A stretch of 64,000 nucleotides of DNA. It comes from Synechococcus sp. HK05 (GTDB lineage Bacteria; Cyanobacteriota; Cyanobacteriia; PCC-6307; Cyanobiaceae). Location: NCBI RefSeq assembly GCF_019104765.1, contig NZ_JAHRXJ010000012.1, positions 21,283-85,282 of the forward strand. Reading direction: 5' to 3'. This document shows, one piece after another, positions 36,132 through 46,412 of this stretch. The notes beneath the pieces are model-generated. The model made no database searches. It was not told the DNA's origin and saw nothing but the letters and a program-made list of their open reading frames with translations. Numbering within the stretch: position 1 is the first letter of the stretch; each line of letters begins with the position of its first letter. The translations under genes and the position numbers were made by a program.

Positions 36132-37145
36132 TTGGCTGCCGCTTTGCCCGCTCTCAACCCGCTCTGGCGCAACAGCCTGCGCACCTGGCTGGCGGCCAGC
36201 CTCACCATCGGAATCATGCTGTGGTCGGGTCGCAGCAACGTGATGATGCTCGGCCTGTTGATGGCTGTGCTGTTCATCAACGACAACGACCTCACACCCG
36301 TGCGCAATATTGGCCAACTGGTGGGCGGGGCCCTGATCGGCATCCTCACGGCTGTGGTGCTGCATCAGTTCTCGAGCGGCTGGCTGGTGACCGCCATCGG
36401 GTTGCTGATCACCGGCTGCCTGGTGCGCGGGCTCGGCCTGGTGAAAGGCGTGAGCATGGGCTACATGGGTTGCTGGGCCCTGGAGGTGATTGGCTACGGC
36501 AAGCATTTCAACTGGGCTCTGATCTTTGATCTGGCCTTCACCGTGGTGGTGGGCATCGCTATGGCGCAGATCGCCACTTGGACCTTCTGGCCGCGCCGCC
36601 CGCTGCAACAGCTCCCGGCCCTGGAGCGCGGGCTCTGCCAACAGCTCCGTGAGCAGATCGAACGCATGGAGCAATGGCTCGAGCACGGCGGCCCCCCGCC
36701 CGCTGCGCTGCGCTCCCAAACCCTGCTGCCGCAGATCCTGCAGCTGCAACAACTGCGCGATCAGCGCCGGAACACCCCAACGCCCCAACACGTGCAGCTC
36801 CTGAGCTCTCGCTGGGCCCAAACCGGAAGCCTGTGGCGCCAGCTGCTCCGCCAATGGCTTCTGCTCGAGCCCCTGCTCCTTGAACTCACACCACCCCTGG
36901 AGGCCAGCAGCCTGCTACGCCAAAGCCTGAACAGCCTGGATCTGCAGTTGCAACCGCAGACCGCCACCACCCCGCAGGCCGAGCAGCCCTCGCCTCAGGC
37001 CTGGCTGGAGGAGGCCCGGCGCTCCACTATCTCGCCGCCGATGATCCTCGCCATCGCCCAACAACTGCAGCAACTGCATCAACTGCTGCACAGCCGCGGC
37101 CTCGTGCGCCACGCGATCGAAGCGCGGCGGATCAGCGCGCCATGA
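36132..37145 (+). CDS. Split FUSC-family protein, N-half type (pair 2)
   Basis: 337 residues from TTG, 2 bp after tolC. N-terminal membrane helices include GLLMAVLFINDNDLTPVRNI (compare the DDNDD block of its pair-1 counterpart), GQLVGGALIGILTAVVLHQF and MAQIATWTFWPRRPLQQ. A long Gln/Leu-rich cytoplasmic helical region follows. It has the same topology and size as the protein at 31413, so the locus carries two paralogous N-halves. Its stop overlaps the ATG of the C-half gene (ATGA). Confidence 0.8.
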   Translation: MAAALPALNPLWRNSLRTWLAASLTIGIMLWSGRSNVMMLGLLMAVLFINDNDLTPVRNIGQLVGGALIGILTAVVLHQFSSGWLVTAIGLLITGCLVRGLGLVKGVSMGYMGCWALEVIGYGKHFNWALIFDLAFTVVVGIAMAQIATWTFWPRRPLQQLPALERGLCQQLREQIERMEQWLEHGGPPPAALRSQTLLPQILQLQQLRDQRRNTPTPQHVQLLSSRWAQTGSLWRQLLRQWLLLEPLLLELTPPLEASSLLRQSLNSLDLQLQPQTATTPQAEQPSPQAWLEEARRSTISPPMILAIAQQLQQLHQLLHSRGLVRHAIEARRISAP

Positions 37146-38185
37146 GCAGCCCCGCCCTGCGCGACAACCTGCGCCTGGCTCTCACCGTGGCGGTGGTGAA
37201 CGGCTTCGCCACCCTCACCGGATTGGCCTTTGCGATGTATGCCTCGCTGGCAGTGCTCAGCGTCACCGTGGGCAACTACGGCAACACGCTCGAGCTAGGG
37301 CGCCAGCGCCTGATCGGCACCACGATCGGAGCGATTGTGGTGTTCTACGGCTACAGGGCCTGGGGGCATCTGCCTGTGCTGGTTGCTCTGCCCCTGGCAC
37401 TGCTGCTGGCGCGCGTGATCGCCGGCTCGCTGCGGCTCACCGTGGGCTACTCCGTGTGCTGCTTTGTGGTGATCATGGGTTGGCTGACCCATGAACAACA
37501 GCTCGACAGCTGGATTCCGCTGCGCCTGTTCTGGACGGCTTTCGGCATCATCATGGCCTTGCTCAGCCTGCGCCTGTTCTGGCCCTCACGGGCCCGGATC
37601 GCGCAACGCCAAGGGCTTTTGCAACTGCTGGTGGATCTGGGGCAGACGCTGCACGACTACCTCCAAAACACGGCGGAGGCCGAACGGCGCAGAGCCCTCA
37701 CGCACCGCCTACGTGAGCTACGCAACAGCCTGCTGAGCCTGCGGGATCAACGCGTCAACGCCCTACGAGAACTCGGCCCCCTGGCCACGCAACACCCGGT
37801 GGCCCAGCTCTGGGAGCTGCTCGATCAGGCCTGCGAAGCCCTCATCCTTGAGCTCGATGAACTGCGGCGCGTGCAAGCTCCCGCTTGGCAGACCTGGGGG
37901 CTCAAGCCCCAACACGAAGCCGCGATGACGTACAGCCGTGCCGTTGCCGATCGCTTGCTCCGCTGGCAAGAGGTGCTGCGCAGCTCCCTGACGCTGCAGC
38001 CACCCCCACAAGAGCCACGGCCCACCCTGTCGCTGCGAAGTCTGCGTTCGGCCCAAGCGGATCAGGCCTACGCCCAACTCACCCCAGAACAGCTGCAGTG
38101 TGTAGCCAGCCGCCTGGTGGTGCTCAACCGAATCAGCCACACCCTGGATACCACCGAACGTCGCTGGCAGGCCTTGCTGCAGTGA
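37142..38185 (+). CDS. Split FUSC-family protein, C-half type (pair 2)
   Basis: 347 residues. ASLAVLSVTVGNYGNTLELG, RQRLIGTTIGAIVVFYGYRA, TVGYSVCCFVVIMGWLTHEQ and LRLFWTAFGIIMALLSLRLF match the gene at 32381 block for block. The C-terminal ~170 residues are helical and cytoplasmic. It is translationally coupled to the preceding N-half and should pair with it. It ends 4 bp before the convergent small membrane gene of the HlyD unit. Confidence 0.82.
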   Translation: MSSPALRDNLRLALTVAVVNGFATLTGLAFAMYASLAVLSVTVGNYGNTLELGRQRLIGTTIGAIVVFYGYRAWGHLPVLVALPLALLLARVIAGSLRLTVGYSVCCFVVIMGWLTHEQQLDSWIPLRLFWTAFGIIMALLSLRLFWPSRARIAQRQGLLQLLVDLGQTLHDYLQNTAEAERRRALTHRLRELRNSLLSLRDQRVNALRELGPLATQHPVAQLWELLDQACEALILELDELRRVQAPAWQTWGLKPQHEAAMTYSRAVADRLLRWQEVLRSSLTLQPPPQEPRPTLSLRSLRSAQADQAYAQLTPEQLQCVASRLVVLNRISHTLDTTERRWQALLQ

Positions 38186-38189
38186 GGCC

Positions 38190-38381
38190 TCAGGCGTTGG
38201 GCCGCGACGACCACCAGCGCTCGATCCGATAGAGCAACACCACCACCAGCACCACCAGCCAGAACCACAGCTCCGGCGGGTTGGCGTTGAACAGGATCAG
38301 CAGCAACACCACCTCACTCACCAGCCAAGGCAGCTCCTGGCGCAGCAGCTGATTGCGGATGGGGGGCAAACGAGGGGTCAT
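38190..38381 (-). CDS. 63-aa two-helix membrane protein of the efflux locus
   Basis: It begins MTPRLPPIRNQLLRQELPWL and has two hydrophobic helices (VSEVVLLLILFNANPPELWF; WLVVLVVVLLYRIERWW). The ATG overlaps the stop of the HlyD gene (ATGA), which fixes the start. Small two-helix proteins (DUF1656/AaeX) sit next to HlyD and FUSC genes in aaeXAB-type pumps. This one may be a positional equivalent, although sequence similarity to DUF1656 is not evident by eye. Confidence 0.65.
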   Translation of the reverse strand: MTPRLPPIRNQLLRQELPWLVSEVVLLLILFNANPPELWFWLVVLVVVLLYRIERWWSSRPNA

Positions 38382-39718
38382 TGGAGGGTGTCGGGCTGGC
38401 GCAGGAATGGCAGGTTCCAGCGCAGGTCGATCCAGGGGGTGCGGTAGCCGCCGGTGAGCGAACGCAGGCCGGGGATCACGTAGGTGATCGGCGATCGCCA
38501 CTCCACATAGGCGTGAGTGGAGATTGTGAGGCCTTCACGGATTGGGAACACGCCGCTGCCCCCGGAGAGGGTCCAGCGGTAGCCATCCACGCTGCTTGGA
38601 TCATGCTCCAGCTCAATTTCACTGCGCATCACCGGGCCGTTCTTGGTGAGCTCCTTGGCGAGCTGAGGGTTGCCAATGGTGGTGGAGATGTCGTCCTCCG
38701 TGGCGGGGAGCGTAAGCACCTGGTTCACCTTGCCCACAATCCCGCCGAACCGGCCCCGCTGCTTCCACAGCGGCACCACCTCCACCGGCAGGCCCAGGGG
38801 CAGGCGGCGGGCATCGGCCGGCGGGAAGTAGGCGACAGCCTTCAAGGGCCGGTCTTTGGCGTTGGGCTGTTCGGGGCGCCCGATCGTGCCCAGCCGCTGG
38901 CCGGTGCTCACCGTCTGGCCAGGGATCACCTGCAGATCGAGCACGGTGCCATCGCGTTCGGCATGCACCTTGCCGTCGTAGGCGATCTTGGCTTCCGTTA
39001 CTTCGATCTCACGCTTGAGATCGTCGATCTGATAACGGCGCTGCAGGGCCTGGGTCTCGATGTTGAGCTTCACCTGCTGGTAGCTCGTCACCACGTTGCG
39101 CTCGTTGATCTTCACGTCATCGAGATTCACGCTGGTACTGGTGAGGCCCTGCTCGGCCGACACCACGGCAGAGGAAAGCGGCGCCACCACCTCTCGCTTC
39201 GCCAACCATTCCAGGTTGCGCAACTTGCTCGAATACGTCGACTGCAGCTCGCCGTAGCGGCGCCGATCGTCGCTGTACTTCGCCAGTGCGGTGTCGAGGG
39301 CGCGCTTCTCGGTGAGCAAACGCAGCGCGTCGCGGTAGTCGAGCTTCTCGTTGTGGCGCTCAAGCTGGCGCAGGTTGCCGCGTTGCTGCTCCAGCTGCCG
39401 CTCGAGCACCGGCAGATAGAGCTGCATCAACACCTGGCCCTTCTTCACCTTCTGCCCCACCCGCACGTACACCTCGCGCACCTGCCCGCCGGAGCGGGCA
39501 TTGAGGATGCCGGCGTTTTCCGGATAAATGAGCACCCCGGTGCCCTTCACTTCCGTGGGCACCGGCCAGACCAAGGCCCACAGCACCACCGAACCGGTCA
39601 CCCCTGCCAGGCAAACACCCACCTGGTTGTGGTCGCTCAGCCCCTGCCAACGCTCACGCAGCTGCTGAGCACGCCGGCGGTACCAAGGCGCGTCGGCAGT
39701 GGGGGAGGCCTGTGTCAT
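38378..39718 (-). CDS. HlyD-family membrane fusion protein
   Basis: 446 residues from MTQASPTADAPWYRRRA. One N-terminal membrane helix (GVCLAGVTGSVVLWALVWPV) is followed by a biotinyl-lipoyl half (GGQVREVYVRVGQKVKKGQV), a long coiled coil (YLPVLERQLEQQRGNLRQLE onward, residues ~115-260) and the second lipoyl half (AERDGTVLDLQVIPGQTVST). A beta-barrel region ends the protein. It would bridge the inner-membrane pump to TolC in the periplasm. It is encoded opposite the FUSC genes but adjacent, and no dedicated ABC or RND pump is nearby. The style also recalls adaptors of NHLM/bacteriocin exporters. Confidence 0.88.
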   Translation of the reverse strand: MTQASPTADAPWYRRRAQQLRERWQGLSDHNQVGVCLAGVTGSVVLWALVWPVPTEVKGTGVLIYPENAGILNARSGGQVREVYVRVGQKVKKGQVLMQLYLPVLERQLEQQRGNLRQLERHNEKLDYRDALRLLTEKRALDTALAKYSDDRRRYGELQSTYSSKLRNLEWLAKREVVAPLSSAVVSAEQGLTSTSVNLDDVKINERNVVTSYQQVKLNIETQALQRRYQIDDLKREIEVTEAKIAYDGKVHAERDGTVLDLQVIPGQTVSTGQRLGTIGRPEQPNAKDRPLKAVAYFPPADARRLPLGLPVEVVPLWKQRGRFGGIVGKVNQVLTLPATEDDISTTIGNPQLAKELTKNGPVMRSEIELEHDPSSVDGYRWTLSGGSGVFPIREGLTISTHAYVEWRSPITYVIPGLRSLTGGYRTPWIDLRWNLPFLRQPDTLQ

Positions 39719-39737
39719 GGCCGCCAGCTTGCAGGAA

Positions 39738-40835
39738 TCAGTTGCCGCTGTCAGCCCCCTTCGGCCACACTCCCAGCTGTTGCAGCCGGCGCTCCGCGTC
39801 CTGAGCCCCCTGGCTGTCTTGCACCACACACCGGGCGAGCAACGGAGCTAACACCGGCACCTGGGCAAAGGCCCCGCTGAAACTGGTGAACAGCCACAGC
39901 CCTGGAGCGCCGTCGACGGCGCCCGCCAAGGGGGCCCCATTGCTACTGAAGGCCACCGCCGCCTGGTGCAGCCCAGCCACCTCAGCGTTGGCCTGCACCA
40001 TCAACACCGCACGCTCCGCCAACGCCTGGCGCAACTGCTGCTCACACCACGGCGCCGGCGGCGGCCCGGCGGCGGCACCTGAGGGCGCGATCCAGGTGTG
40101 CTGCCCAAGCAAAGCGCCGCGGCCCCAGGGCACAAGGCCCGGATCCACCACCCAGGCAGGCTCCTCCAACCCAGCCGCACGACGCTCCAAAGCCAGCCGC
40201 GCAAACCCCTGGGGCAACCAGGCCGCCGGCACACCCAGCGCCGCTGGGAAGGCCTGCAGTTCAAGCACCGCCGCCCAACTGCTGCGGAAGCTCTGCGGCA
40301 AGGCCGGCCAAAGGCGGCGGCAGCCGGCCCCCGCCGCCAACACCAGCTGATCGGCCTTGCGGCAGCGGCCATCGCTCAGCTGCAGCCGCCAACCACCCGC
40401 TTCTGGCGCGATGGCCTGCACCCTGGCGGCACACCGCTCCACCCCGGCCTTCGCCAGCGCCGCCGGCAAGCGCTCGCTGAGCACAGCGGTATCCACCTGA
40501 GCCACAGGCAGCACCCCCAAGCGGGCCAGAGCACTCAGACCACGGTTCGGCCCCTGCAAGCGCAGGGCGCAGCGCCGCCAACCGAGGGGGCCGTGGCGCC
40601 GCTGCAACTGACGCCAGCAGCGCGAAGCCCCCGCCGCCAAGCGGGCCAGGGGTGTGGCAGCCAGGGGCCAGCCGGGGATCACGCCGTAGCTGATCGCCGT
40701 GGCGGAGGCGGTGCCATCGGCCGGAACCGCATCGATCAGGCAAACCGCGGCCCCGAGCTGGCGCAGCTCCAGGGCCAGCAGTGCACCCGCCAGTCCCCCG
40801 CCCACAATCACCACGCCGGCGGGGGCGCCTGCCAT
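39738..40835 (-). CDS. FAD-dependent oxidoreductase (DAO family)
   Basis: 365 residues from [20 protein letters not shown]. It has an N-terminal FAD fold with a GxGxxG-type motif and AVCLIDAVPADG. Next come VAQVDTAVLSERLPAALAKA, the strand QLVLAAGAGCRRLWP, and a C-terminal NGAPLAGAVDGAPGLWLFTS where the family contacts FAD. It is related to glycine/D-amino-acid oxidases; the substrate is unknown. The start codon overlaps the psbP stop by one base (TGATG), so it is probably translated from the same transcript. Confidence 0.82.
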   Translation of the reverse strand: MAGAPAGVVIVGGGLAGALLALELRQLGAAVCLIDAVPADGTASATAISYGVIPGWPLAATPLARLAAGASRCWRQLQRRHGPLGWRRCALRLQGPNRGLSALARLGVLPVAQVDTAVLSERLPAALAKAGVERCAARVQAIAPEAGGWRLQLSDGRCRKADQLVLAAGAGCRRLWPALPQSFRSSWAAVLELQAFPAALGVPAAWLPQGFARLALERRAAGLEEPAWVVDPGLVPWGRGALLGQHTWIAPSGAAAGPPPAPWCEQQLRQALAERAVLMVQANAEVAGLHQAAVAFSSNGAPLAGAVDGAPGLWLFTSFSGAFAQVPVLAPLLARCVVQDSQGAQDAERRLQQLGVWPKGADSGN

Positions 40836-41434
40836 CAGATGCGCAGGGTGAAGGAGCTGATCACCTGGTGGAACAGGCCCTCCACACGGGGCCAACGGGC
40901 CTCATTGGTGCTGGCAGCAAAGGTGTAGAGGCGGCCGCGGTCCACCACCACCGTGGCCAGCTCGTGGCGATCGCGATCGCTCAGGTGCACGGCGTATTCG
41001 AGGTCGTAGAAGGTGCGGCCACCGTCTTCGCGCTCGGAGGCCTCCACCAGCTCGGCCTCGCGGCCGCTGCCTTCGGGGGCGATCACCACGCGGCGCAGCT
41101 TCTCGCCCACGGCCACAGCACTGCCGAGATTTTCGAGGCTGTTGGTGCTGTTCACATCCGACACCACCAGGCTCAGGGTTTCATCGGCATTGATGAGGTC
41201 GTGGAACACCACCTGCGGGCCATCGGTCACCTGCACCCGTGTCCAGCCGGTGGGATAGAGGAAGGCGTAGCGCCCATCTGGGCTTTGGTAGGAATTCAGG
41301 CCAGCGGCGGCGGCACTGCAGGCGCTGAGCACCACCGCCAGCAGCACGGCCAACAGGGCAGTGAGCGGGGCCCGGCGGGAGTGCGCGGAGAACGGCGAGG
41401 GCAGCATGCGGCTGGGCTGGCGAGCGACCCGCAT
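40835..41434 (-). CDS. psbP: CyanoP, PsbP-like photosystem II lipoprotein
   Basis: 199 residues. The N-terminus is hydrophobic with a lipobox ending [10 protein letters not shown], then the PsbP domain: [60 protein letters not shown] and [16 protein letters not shown]. CyanoP is a thylakoid-lumen lipoprotein acting in early photosystem II assembly. The start may be the first Met or the one nine residues later. Conserved aromatic and Asp residues of the family are present. Confidence 0.92.
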   Translation of the reverse strand: MRVARQPSRMLPSPFSAHSRRAPLTALLAVLLAVVLSACSAAAAGLNSYQSPDGRYAFLYPTGWTRVQVTDGPQVVFHDLINADETLSLVVSDVNSTNSLENLGSAVAVGEKLRRVVIAPEGSGREAELVEASEREDGGRTFYDLEYAVHLSDRDRHELATVVVDRGRLYTFAASTNEARWPRVEGLFHQVISSFTLRI

Positions 41435-41490
41435 TCTGGCCCGCTGGCCCGGCCACCCCGCCTAGATTCCCCCCAGCTACCGGCAGCGCC

Positions 41491-42090
<600 letters not shown>

Positions 42091-42094
42091 CCCC

Positions 42095-43000
42095 ATGAGT
42101 CGCTACAGCGCTACCCCACCCAAAGAACGGTTACCGGGGTGGATCCGCTCGCCGATCGGCAATGCCAGTGCCTTGGAGGCAGTGCAAACGGTGGTGAAGC
42201 AACAGCGGCTCCACACCATCTGCGAAGAGGGCCGCTGCCCCAATCGCGGCGAGTGCTACGCCGCCGGCACCGCCACCTTCCTGCTGGGGGGCCCGATCTG
42301 CACCCGCAGCTGCGCCTTCTGCCAGGTGGAAAAGGGCCAGGCTCCTGCTCCTTTTGATACGGATGAAGCCGAACGGGTGGCGGAGGCCGTTGAGGCCATG
42401 GGGCTGCGCTACGTGGTGCTCACCGCCGTCGCCCGCGACGACCTGGCCGACCACGGTGCTTGCCTGTTCACGAACGCCATGGCAGCCATCCGCCGGCGCA
42501 ATCCTCTGATTGCCATCGAGGTGCTCACACCCGACTTCTGGGGTGGGTACCGCAACGAAGCCGAGGCAATCGCCGCCCAACGCCAACGGCTAGCCGCCGT
42601 GCTTGAGGCAGGGCCTGTGTGCTTCAACCACAACCTCGAAACCGTGGAGCGATTGCAGGGCGAAGTGCGCCGCGGCGCCACCTACAGCCGCTCCCTAGGG
42701 CTGCTGGCCGCCGCCAGGGAGCTGGCCCCCCAGATCCCCACCAAAAGCGGCCTGATGCTGGGGCTAGGCGAACGCTTTGAGGAGGTGGTGCAGACCCTGA
42801 AGGATCTGCTCGCCGTGGATTGCCAGCGCCTCACCCTGGGCCAGTATCTGCGGCCCTCACTGGCCCACATCCCCGTGGATCGCTATTGGACCCCCGCTGA
42901 ATTTGAGCAGCTGGCGCAGATCGCTCGGGAGCTGGGCTTTGCCGATGTGCGCTCAGGCCCCCTGGTGCGCAGCAGTTACCACGCCGCAGACCGCACCTAG
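42095..43000 (+). CDS. lipA: Lipoyl synthase
   Basis: A 301-residue radical-SAM enzyme inserting two sulfurs into octanoyl-lysyl domains. The auxiliary-cluster motif [20 protein letters not shown] and the radical-SAM motif [14 protein letters not shown] are intact. [40 protein letters not shown] and RSSYHA, with the conserved terminal Arg-Ser-Ser-Tyr, follow. The ATG at 42095 lies 4 bp after the recR stop, so the two may be co-transcribed. Many cyanobacteria carry two lipA genes; only this one is in view. Confidence 0.96.
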   Translation: MSRYSATPPKERLPGWIRSPIGNASALEAVQTVVKQQRLHTICEEGRCPNRGECYAAGTATFLLGGPICTRSCAFCQVEKGQAPAPFDTDEAERVAEAVEAMGLRYVVLTAVARDDLADHGACLFTNAMAAIRRRNPLIAIEVLTPDFWGGYRNEAEAIAAQRQRLAAVLEAGPVCFNHNLETVERLQGEVRRGATYSRSLGLLAAARELAPQIPTKSGLMLGLGERFEEVVQTLKDLLAVDCQRLTLGQYLRPSLAHIPVDRYWTPAEFEQLAQIARELGFADVRSGPLVRSSYHAADRT

Positions 43001-43032
43001 CTGCCTGAATGCGGAATCGATCGCTGCAACGA

Positions 43033-43527
43033 TCACAGGCGACGACGGATGCGCTCGAGCCCCGCCGTGATGTCGCCGCGCATCAGCAACCCCGCACCCC
43101 CCCACACCAAACGCAGGGGCAGATCCATCGCTGCGGCACCCACCTCCCGCACCGGTTCAAAACCCAGTTGGCGGAAATAGCGCACCAAGCGGCGGTGTTG
43201 CTGGTCGTTATCGCGGATCGCCAAAAGCCGGGCGCTGCGGCAGGGGGTGGCTTCCAGGGCCCAGGCGAAGGTGGCGGCCCAGATCAAGGCACCCACACCC
43301 TGGGTGTCCGTGCCCTGGACGCGCATCGTGTCGAGCTGCAGCCCCGCCAGTAGCGGCAGGGCCCAGCCCTTGAGCTCCCCGAGCAGCAACGGCCCCTGCC
43401 CCTGCCGCGGACGCGCCACCACCACCCGCAGGGTGGTGACCGCCAGTGCCTGCTTCACCTGCAGGCGCAGCAACAGCCCTCGCGCCGCGGCCAGCTGCTC
43501 GATCTCAGCGAGGGAAGGGAGCGTCAT
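43033..43527 (-). CDS. GNAT-like N-acetyltransferase-fold protein
   Basis: 164 residues. The segment ATPCRSARLLAIRDNDQQHR, then RLVRYFRQLGFEPVREVG, is the last part of a GNAT fold (helix then the LGF turn). The acetyl-CoA loop of typical GNATs (Q/RxxGxG/A) is not convincing, so activity is unsure. It is the last gene of a long minus-strand run, and its start overlaps the stop of the GST-DUF952 gene by 4 nt. Confidence 0.68.
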   Translation of the reverse strand: MTLPSLAEIEQLAAARGLLLRLQVKQALAVTTLRVVVARPRQGQGPLLLGELKGWALPLLAGLQLDTMRVQGTDTQGVGALIWAATFAWALEATPCRSARLLAIRDNDQQHRRLVRYFRQLGFEPVREVGAAAMDLPLRLVWGGAGLLMRGDITAGLERIRRRL

Positions 43528-44501
43528 GCGGTGAAGGGCTGCGCCAACAACACAGCCTCGAGTGGCAAGGCGCCATAGAGATGCGGAAACAGCTCACCAG
43601 TTCCTGGAGCTGGCTCATGGCGCAGCTCCAGGCCCGCGGCAGCCAAGTGCGCGGGATCGATCGTGAGCAACAGCAGCTCACCAGGGGGTACATCGGCATA
43701 GAAGCGCTGGGCAGTGGCCTCCACTTGGTGAGCAGCGCTGAGGTGAATGAACCCCACCTCCTCCAGCGATTGACCGCGGGTGGAGCGGCAATAGCTGCCT
43801 TCACGGCGTGCGTGGTTCCACTCAGCGCGCAGCGCCAGGTGATAGAGCCAGCCGGGTGATCGCCAGGCGCAGCGCTGGGCCCAGGGTGCATCCATCACCG
43901 CCGCAAAAGCCGGATCCTCCAGAAAGCGGAGCAGCCAGCGCTGCAGCGGCTGCAGATCCAGCTCCTGATCAAAGCTTTCGGGATCCGCCAGGCGGAACTG
44001 CCGCACAAACGGAAGCAAGGCCCAATCCGCTAGAGCGGGTCGATCCCCAAGCAGCCAGCCGCCGCCCCCCAGGCGTGCGCTCCACTTCCGCAGGATGGCG
44101 AGGGCCGCGAGCCGATGCTCTTCCGATGTCTCACCGGGGTAGCGATCGGGGTACTTGAAGCGATCAAGGTGGTGCTTGAACGGGCCGTCGTTCTGCGCCA
44201 GCAGGCTCTCGATCAACCCATGCTCAGCGCTGCTCCAGCCCGTGAGCCAACCCTGGGGATCGACCTGCGCCAGCGCCCAGCGCATGATCGCCAGGCTCTC
44301 CTCCAGCACTTTCCCATCGGGCAACACCAGCACAGGCACGGTGCCTTTGGCAGAGGCGGCCAGCAGCTCGGGCGGTTTGGCCTTCAAGGCCACCTCCCGC
44401 AACGCAACGTCGCGCCCCGGCTGCAAACCCGCCGCGGCCAACGCCAACCTGGCCCGCATCGCATACGGGCAGCGGCGAAAGCTATAGAGAACAGGCCGCA
44501 C
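43524..44501 (-). CDS. Glutathione S-transferase fused to a DUF952 domain
   Basis: About 325 residues. Residues 1-210 are a thioredoxin-fold [41 protein letters not shown], then an all-helical part with GDRPALADWALLPFVRQFRL. Residues ~215-320 (LYHLALRAEWNHARREGSYC, GQSLEEVGFIHLSAAHQVEA, FPHLYGALPLEAVLLAQPF) are a complete DUF952 domain, usually a stand-alone protein. The frame is continuous with no sign of error. The start is uncertain: several GTG codons between 44528 and 44501, all overlapping the 3' end of trhO. Confidence 0.82.
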   Translation of the reverse strand: MRPVLYSFRRCPYAMRARLALAAAGLQPGRDVALREVALKAKPPELLAASAKGTVPVLVLPDGKVLEESLAIMRWALAQVDPQGWLTGWSSAEHGLIESLLAQNDGPFKHHLDRFKYPDRYPGETSEEHRLAALAILRKWSARLGGGGWLLGDRPALADWALLPFVRQFRLADPESFDQELDLQPLQRWLLRFLEDPAFAAVMDAPWAQRCAWRSPGWLYHLALRAEWNHARREGSYCRSTRGQSLEEVGFIHLSAAHQVEATAQRFYADVPPGELLLLTIDPAHLAAAGLELRHEPAPGTGELFPHLYGALPLEAVLLAQPFTA

Positions 44502-45423
44502 CAGCACCACCACCGATGTGTTGCACACCGCGTTCCCGCGCCAGCCGCATCTGGCGCTGACGCTCAGCGAAGCGCTCGCGATCGGCGTCGCTGAAGCGAT
44601 CCAGGCAATGCAGGCAACTCACGCCCTCCCGGTAGGAAGGAAGCTCACGATCGGCGGGCGAGAGCGGCAGGCCGCAGGCATGGCAGAGGCTGTAGCTGCC
44701 GGGCTCGAGCTGATGGTTCACGCTCACGCGCTGATCAAACACAAAGCATTCGCCCTGCCAGCTGCTGCCTTCCTCGGGCATCTCCTCGAGATAGCGCAGG
44801 ATGCCGCCTTGCAGGTGATGCACGTTCTCAAAACCCTGCTGCAGCAGATAGGCCGTGCTCTTCTCGCAGCGGATGCCGCCGGTGCAGAACATGGCGATCG
44901 CCTTGGGTTGGCGCTGCTCCACCAGGGGCCGCAGCTCACGCTCCACCCAGGCCGGAAACTCGCGGAAGCTCTCGGTGCCCGGATCGATCGCCCCCTCAAA
45001 GGTGCCCACCGCCACCTCATAGGCGTTGCGGGTATCCACCACCAGCACCTCGGGATCGCGGATCAAGGCATCCCACTGCTGCGGCGGCACGTAGGTGCCC
45101 ACCTGCTCGGCGGGTTTCACCGTGGGGCAGCCCATGGTCACGATCTCGCGCTTGAGCCGCACCTTGAGCCGGTGAAACGCCTGCTGTGACGCTTCGCTGA
45201 ATTTGGCCTCCAGGCCGCTTAGTCCGGGCAGCTGCCGCAACCGAGCCAACACCGCCTGCACGCCAGCTTCCGGGCCGCTGATGGTGCCGTTCACGCCTTC
45301 TGCCGCCAGCAGAATCGTGCCGCGCACGCCTCCGGCCTCGGCCAAAGCGCGCAGCTCCGCCTGCAACACCAGCAGCTCCGCCATGGCTGTGAAGCCATAG
45401 AAGGCCGCCACCTGCACGCTCAC
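44482..45423 (-). CDS. trhO: tRNA uridine(34) hydroxylase (rhodanese-related)
   Basis: 313 residues. It has the N-terminal TrhO domain ([40 protein letters not shown]), then a rhodanese domain with [20 protein letters not shown] and the active-site loop [21 protein letters not shown] Cys-rich C-terminal part follows ([27 protein letters not shown]). TrhO makes 5-hydroxyuridine at tRNA wobble position 34 in an oxygen-dependent reaction. Its ATG overlaps the bioB stop by 4 nt. Confidence 0.94.
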   Translation of the reverse strand: MSVQVAAFYGFTAMAELLVLQAELRALAEAGGVRGTILLAAEGVNGTISGPEAGVQAVLARLRQLPGLSGLEAKFSEASQQAFHRLKVRLKREIVTMGCPTVKPAEQVGTYVPPQQWDALIRDPEVLVVDTRNAYEVAVGTFEGAIDPGTESFREFPAWVERELRPLVEQRQPKAIAMFCTGGIRCEKSTAYLLQQGFENVHHLQGGILRYLEEMPEEGSSWQGECFVFDQRVSVNHQLEPGSYSLCHACGLPLSPADRELPSYREGVSCLHCLDRFSDADRERFAERQRQMRLARERGVQHIGGGAGAACSL

Positions 45424-46412
45424 GCCGGCACCGCCTCCTGCCAGGGGGTCACACCGGCGGCCGCGAGCAGCTCCTGATCAGCGGCCACATCCGGATTGCC
45501 GGTGGTGAGCAGGGTGTCGCCGTAGAAGATCGAATCCGCCCCGGCCAGCAGGCAAAGCACCTGAGCTTCCTGGCTCATCGTTTCGCGGCCGGCGCTGAGG
45601 CGCACACGGCTGTAGGGCATGAGGATCCGCGCCACCGCCACCATCCGCACCAGCTCCAGCGGATCCACCTCCGGCTGCTCCTCGAGAGGCGTGCCTTCCA
45701 CTGCCACCAGGGCATTGATCGGCACGCTCTCGGGATGGGGGTTCATCGCGGCGAGCACCTGCAGCAGCGAGGCCCGATCAGTGAGGGTTTCACCCATGCC
45801 GATGATCCCGCCGCAGCACATCGAGATGCCCGCCCGGCGCACCCGCTGCAGGGTTTCCAGCCGCTCCTGGAAGGTGCGGGTGGTGATGATCCGGTCGTAG
45901 TGCTCGGGGCTGGTGTCGAGGTTGTGGTTGTAGGAGGTGAGCCCAGCCTCCGCCAGCCGCTCGGCCTGGCTGTCGTTGAGCATGCCGGCGGTCACGCAGG
46001 CCTCCATGCCCAGCTCGCGCACGCCGCGCACCATCGCCAGCATCGCTTCAAACGGGGCTCCATCGCGGATGTCGCGCCAGGCCCAGCCCATGCAGAAGCG
46101 ATGGGCGCCGGCCTCCTTGGCAGCGCGGGCCCGAGCCAGCACCGGCTCCACCTCCAGTTCGGGGCGGCCCGTCACGTCGCTGCTGTTGTGCATCGACTGG
46201 GGGCAATAGGCGCAGTCCTCCTCGCAGCCACCGGTTTTCACGCTGAGCAGCGACGCCAGCTGCACCCGGTAGCCCGGGTTGGCCTGCCGGTGCACCGCCT
46301 GGGCGCGCCAGAGCAGATCCATCAGCGGCAGCTCCAGCAGGTTCTGAATCTCGGCTGTGCTCCAGTCGTGGTGCAGCTCGAGGGCAGGGAGGGTCAAGGG
46401 GCTGGAACTCAT
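45420..46412 (-). CDS. bioB: Biotin synthase
   Basis: A 330-residue radical-SAM enzyme converting dethiobiotin to biotin. The signatures are [20 protein letters not shown] (CxxxCxxC), [53 protein letters not shown] and [16 protein letters not shown], with the Arg that coordinates the sulfur-donor cluster. Length and blocks are complete. It overlaps uppS upstream and trhO downstream by 4 nt each. Confidence 0.97.
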   Translation of the reverse strand: MSSSPLTLPALELHHDWSTAEIQNLLELPLMDLLWRAQAVHRQANPGYRVQLASLLSVKTGGCEEDCAYCPQSMHNSSDVTGRPELEVEPVLARARAAKEAGAHRFCMGWAWRDIRDGAPFEAMLAMVRGVRELGMEACVTAGMLNDSQAERLAEAGLTSYNHNLDTSPEHYDRIITTRTFQERLETLQRVRRAGISMCCGGIIGMGETLTDRASLLQVLAAMNPHPESVPINALVAVEGTPLEEQPEVDPLELVRMVAVARILMPYSRVRLSAGRETMSQEAQVLCLLAGADSIFYGDTLLTTGNPDVAADQELLAAAGVTPWQEAVPA

